In this document: positions 61,327 through 64,000 of the stretch, in pieces
Layout of the letters: every line of letters starts with the position of its first letter
Numbering within the stretch: position 1 is the first letter of the stretch
Origin: Arenibacter arenosicollis
GTDB lineage: Bacteria; Bacteroidota; Bacteroidia; Flavobacteriales; Flavobacteriaceae
Direction of reading: 5' to 3'
Length of the DNA stretch: 64,000 nt
NCBI RefSeq assembly: GCF_014397245.1
Contig: NZ_JACLHY010000003.1
Location: 124,001 to 188,000, forward strand
The notes under the pieces: model-generated
The model's database searches: none
Told to the model about the DNA's origin: nothing
Seen by the model: the letters and a program-made list of their open reading frames with translations, nothing else
Translations under genes and position numbers: made by a program

Positions 61327-61746
61327 CTATTTTTCCAATACAAGAATAAATCCATCTGCCCCACTGCCGGAAGTAGAGCTATTTTGATCCAGGAGCAATT
61401 TTGTTTCCTCAACCAAAATTCCACCCATCTCCTTGTCGTTTACCAATAAATAATATTTGTCCTTCTCTTGTAGAACTGAATAGGTATAGGTTCCGGTTGA
61501 CAAGCCGTTATATATTGAATTGGACTCGTCATTATTGACTACCATCAAAGTTCCACCCTTGGCATCGAATTTCCAGACGATTTTCCCTTTTTCAAAATCG
61601 TCATCAACGCCTGCGAAACCACCACTTACATTGGTCAGGTTCCAACTCCCTCTAACCAGATCATCGTTCCCATGGCCATTCTCAGTGGTACAACCCAATA
61701 GTACGAGCAGTATTCCCAAAGACACTACTATTCCAAGAACCTTCAT
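61327..61746 (-). CDS. Lipoprotein, lipocalin-like
   Basis: 139 aa. Lipobox VLLGC (Cys19). The mature part begins LVRGSWNLTNVSGGFAG and continues with alternating short strands (KIVWKFDAKGGTLMVV, GTYTYSVLQEKDKYYLLVND), a small beta-barrel of the lipocalin-like type common in Bacteroidota. Ligand not known. Single gene; convergent with the cold-shock gene. Confidence 0.82.
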   Translation of the reverse strand: MKVLGIVVSLGILLVLLGCTTENGHGNDDLVRGSWNLTNVSGGFAGVDDDFEKGKIVWKFDAKGGTLMVVNNDESNSIYNGLSTGTYTYSVLQEKDKYYLLVNDKEMGGILVEETKLLLDQNSSTSGSGADGFILVLEK

Positions 61747-61821
61747 ATTCCAAAAGATTATATATAATTAGACCCATATTCCTTGAAATGGTTGCGTAGT
61801 GGATTCTATAATAAATATTAA

Positions 61822-62271
61822 CTAATTCAAATTGCGTTTTTGAATAAAGAACCGTTTTAGAATTTCAGAGGCTTCCTCTTCCAAAACCCCGCTCTGTAAT
61901 TCTGTTTTGGGGTGTATTTTGGTTCCCATGGCTACAAAACCCCTATCCACGTCCTTTGCCGCATAAACAATCTTTGAAATTTGACTCCAATACAAGGCCC
62001 CTGCACACATTTGACAGGGCTCCAAGGTGACATAAAGGGTACAATTGTGCAGGTATTTCCCGCCCAGAAAATTGGCTGCCGCAGTTATGGCCTGCATTTC
62101 GGCATGTGCAGTAACATCGTTCAATCTTTCCGTTAAATTGTGTGCCCGGGCAATGATTCTATTCTCAACCACAATAACTGCCCCTACTGGAACCTCCCCT
62201 TTTTCAAAAGCGGCCTCTGCCTCTTGTAAGGCTTTTTTCATGAAATAAGTATCATCGAACGGATTGATCAT
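61822..62271 (-). CDS. tadA: tRNA adenosine(34) deaminase / nucleoside deaminase
   Basis: 149 aa from ATG 62271; an upstream TTG at 62319 is less likely. Zinc site HAE (56-58, Glu58 catalytic) and PCQMC (85-89). It converts A34 to inosine in tRNA-Arg(ACG). The length and CAGALYWSQI segment fit TadA rather than guanine deaminase, though separation by eye is not absolute. Divergent from dxs. Confidence 0.92.
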   Translation of the reverse strand: MINPFDDTYFMKKALQEAEAAFEKGEVPVGAVIVVENRIIARAHNLTERLNDVTAHAEMQAITAAANFLGGKYLHNCTLYVTLEPCQMCAGALYWSQISKIVYAAKDVDRGFVAMGTKIHPKTELQSGVLEEEASEILKRFFIQKRNLN

Positions 62272-62399
62272 ATGAAACATTTTAAGGCACAATAGTAACA
62301 AATATTGGCGTAGGGACAAAAAAAATACTATTTGTTTAAAATTTCCAAAAAACCGTTAATGATACCCTAAGAAATATTCAATTCAACATTTAAATACCT

Positions 62400-62407
62400 T
62401 AGTTTTG
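62400..62407 (+). promoter_or_regulatory. Candidate promoter element of dxs
   Basis: TAGTTTTG fits TAnnTTTG 16 bp before the dxs start at 62423. No TTG at the standard spacing. Confidence 0.45.
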
Positions 62408-62422
62408 CGTAACATTTTAAGT

Positions 62423-64000
62423 ATGCCTAGCGGAATTCTACCACATATAAACGACCCTAAGGATATTAGAACCTTAGAAGTAGTCGATTTAATACAACTT
62501 GCCCAAGAATTAAGAGGGTTCATAATAGATATTGTAGCTACTAAAGAAGGACATTTAGGAGCCAGCTTGGGAGTTGTGGAACTAACTATTGCCCTACACT
62601 ATGTATTTGACACCCCTACCGACAAACTAATTTGGGATGTGGGACATCAGGCATATGGACACAAAATACTGACAGGCCGTAGAGAAACATTTAACACCAA
62701 CAGACAATTAAGGGGCATAAGCGGGTTTCCCAAACGTTCTGAAAGCCCTTATGACGATTTTGGTACCGGACACAGCTCTACTTCCATTTCGGCCATTTTA
62801 GGGATGGCATTGGCTTCACAGTTAAAGGGCGAAAAGAATAGACAGCACATTGCAGTCATTGGTGATGCTTCCATTGCCAGTGGTATGGCCTTCGAAGGAC
62901 TTAACCACGCCGGGGACACCAATGCCAACATTCTTATAATTCTCAATGACAATGCCATAGGAATTGACCCCAGTGTAGGGGCCCTGAAAAAATACCTTAC
63001 CAATGTTAAAAAAGGGACCGCCAAAGATGAAAACATATTTGAATGTTTAAATTTTAACTATTCAGGCCCTATGGACGGCCACGATTTGGCCTCCTTAATC
63101 AATGAATTGAAGAGACTAAAATCTATTGAAGGCCCCAAGCTGCTGCATATTATAACCACCAAGGGAAAAGGTCTCAGAAAAGCCGAGGAAAATCAAGTAG
63201 TGTATCACGCCCCTGGAAAATTCAACAAGGAAACGGGTGACCTTTTACCGAAAAATTCGGAAAAGCAGCCTCCGAAGTATCAAGATGTATTTGGATACAC
63301 CATAGTGGAATTGGCTAAAAAAAATAAAAACATAGTAGGTATAACTCCGGCCATGCCTACAGGAAGCTCCTTAAAATACATGATGGAACAATTGCCCGAT
63401 AGGGCATTTGACGTTGGTATAGCGGAACAACATGCGGTAACCATGGCAGCGGGTATGGCAGCAGAAGGACTAGTGCCTTTTTGCAACATCTACTCTACTT
63501 TTTTGCAACGTGCCTATGATCAGATCATCCATGATGTGGCACTACAGAATCTCCCAGTTATATTCTGTTTGGATCGTGCCGGTATCGTGGGTCAGGATGG
63601 CGCAACCCATCATGGCATCTATGATATGGCCTATTTAAGATGTATTCCAAATCTTATTATTTTTGCCCCTATGAACGAAATTGAGCTTAGGGATATAATG
63701 TATACTGCCCAACTGGGATTGGGACAACCTATAGCCATAAGGTATCCAAGAGGGAGTGGTGTAATCCTGGATTGGAAACGGGATTTTAATAAAATACCGA
63801 TAGGAATATCACAAGAATTAAAAAAAGGAACGAAAATTGCGGTACTTTCGATCGGTCATATTGGGAATATGGTGAGCAGTTTGCTGAACAGCCTTAAAGA
63901 CAATAGCCTTATTGGTCATTACAACATGCGATTTGTAAAACCATTGGACACTGTTATGTTGAACAAAGTTTTATCTACCTATGAGCAGGTCATCACCATA
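62423..64000 (+). CDS. dxs: 1-deoxy-D-xylulose-5-phosphate synthase (C-terminus outside window)
   Basis: 526 codons visible from ATG 62423; the frame is open to the window edge, and about 60-110 residues are missing by comparison with the usual 590-640. Thiamine-diphosphate domain: WDVGHQAYGHKIL, FGTGHSSTSISAILG, GDASIASGMAFEGLNHAG. Transketolase-type pyrimidine domain: DVGIAEQHAVTMAAGMA and DRAGIVGQDGATHHG. First enzyme of the MEP pathway, feeding isoprenoids to the polyprenyl synthase and carotenoid genes in this window. Confidence 0.97.
   Translation, partial: MPSGILPHINDPKDIRTLEVVDLIQLAQELRGFIIDIVATKEGHLGASLGVVELTIALHYVFDTPTDKLIWDVGHQAYGHKILTGRRETFNTNRQLRGISGFPKRSESPYDDFGTGHSSTSISAILGMALASQLKGEKNRQHIAVIGDASIASGMAFEGLNHAGDTNANILIILNDNAIGIDPSVGALKKYLTNVKKGTAKDENIFECLNFNYSGPMDGHDLASLINELKRLKSIEGPKLLHIITTKGKGLRKAEENQVVYHAPGKFNKETGDLLPKNSEKQPPKYQDVFGYTIVELAKKNKNIVGITPAMPTGSSLKYMMEQLPDRAFDVGIAEQHAVTMAAGMAAEGLVPFCNIYSTFLQRAYDQIIHDVALQNLPVIFCLDRAGIVGQDGATHHGIYDMAYLRCIPNLIIFAPMNEIELRDIMYTAQLGLGQPIAIRYPRGSGVILDWKRDFNKIPIGISQELKKGTKIAVLSIGHIGNMVSSLLNSLKDNSLIGHYNMRFVKPLDTVMLNKVLSTYEQVITI

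Noticed and set aside
1-64000. CRISPR arrays, rRNA genes, IS transposases and riboswitches
   Set aside because: No regularly spaced repeats, rRNA-like stretches, transposase frames or recognisable riboswitch cores were seen on reading both strands.

Overview
The window reads as a chromosome segment of a marine member of the Flavobacteriaceae (Bacteroidota). Evidence: SusC-like/CarboxypepD-reg outer-membrane receptors, LytTR/LytS signalling, Bacteroidota-type promoters (TTG, about 19 nt, TAnnTTTG), a CrtY-type lycopene cyclase, DUF3871, FeoB-associated Cys-rich protein and PVC-type cytochrome lipoprotein families, and low GC. No rRNA, CRISPR array or IS transposase was seen.

Layout. 1-9.2 kb holds a LacI regulator cut by the window edge, a LytS/LytTR pair divergent from an outer-membrane beta-barrel receptor, a stress-like group (four-helix-bundle protein, MscS channel, small acidic protein) and a GH43/GH117-like lipoprotein. 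9.63-27.98 kb is an integrated element of about 18.3 kb. It sits in the 3' end of a tRNA-Asn(GTT) gene, is bounded by a 24-bp direct repeat, and carries an integrase next to the intact tRNA. Its contents are a type I restriction-modification operon with two extra genes, a GIY-YIG/NUMOD1-like endonuclease, a primase-helicase, an AAA ATPase with DUF3871, small unknowns, two lipoproteins and an XRE regulator. On the other (5') side of the same tRNA a second, tiny unit is wedged: a 94-aa GIY-YIG nuclease gene between two copies of the tRNA 5' end, with a perfect 18-bp palindrome inserted in the outer copy. The tRNA promoter lies outside it, so tRNA-Asn now appears to be transcribed behind a nuclease gene.

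28.4-64 kb is ordinary chromosome: rseP, SCO, feoA-feoB and its small partner, a ZIP transporter with a DtxR/MntR-type regulator divergent from a TonB receptor and a thioredoxin, a lycopene cyclase, a large cytochrome/HEAT lipoprotein, a polyprenyl synthase, a TetR-TolC-adaptor-RND efflux operon, a YwqK-like protein, a TonB receptor broken by three frame changes, aspS, a ClC channel, a cold-shock protein, a lipoprotein, tadA and the 5' part of dxs.

Functional links. Metal homeostasis (feo, ZIP, DtxR, TonB receptor) forms one theme, and isoprenoid/carotenoid synthesis (dxs, polyprenyl synthase, crtY) is scattered through the right half. Defence and mobility are concentrated at tRNA-Asn. The most unusual observation is the double occupation of that tRNA gene: a tyrosine-recombinase element at the 3' end that brings its own look-alike terminator, and a palindrome-marked GIY-YIG cassette at the 5' end.
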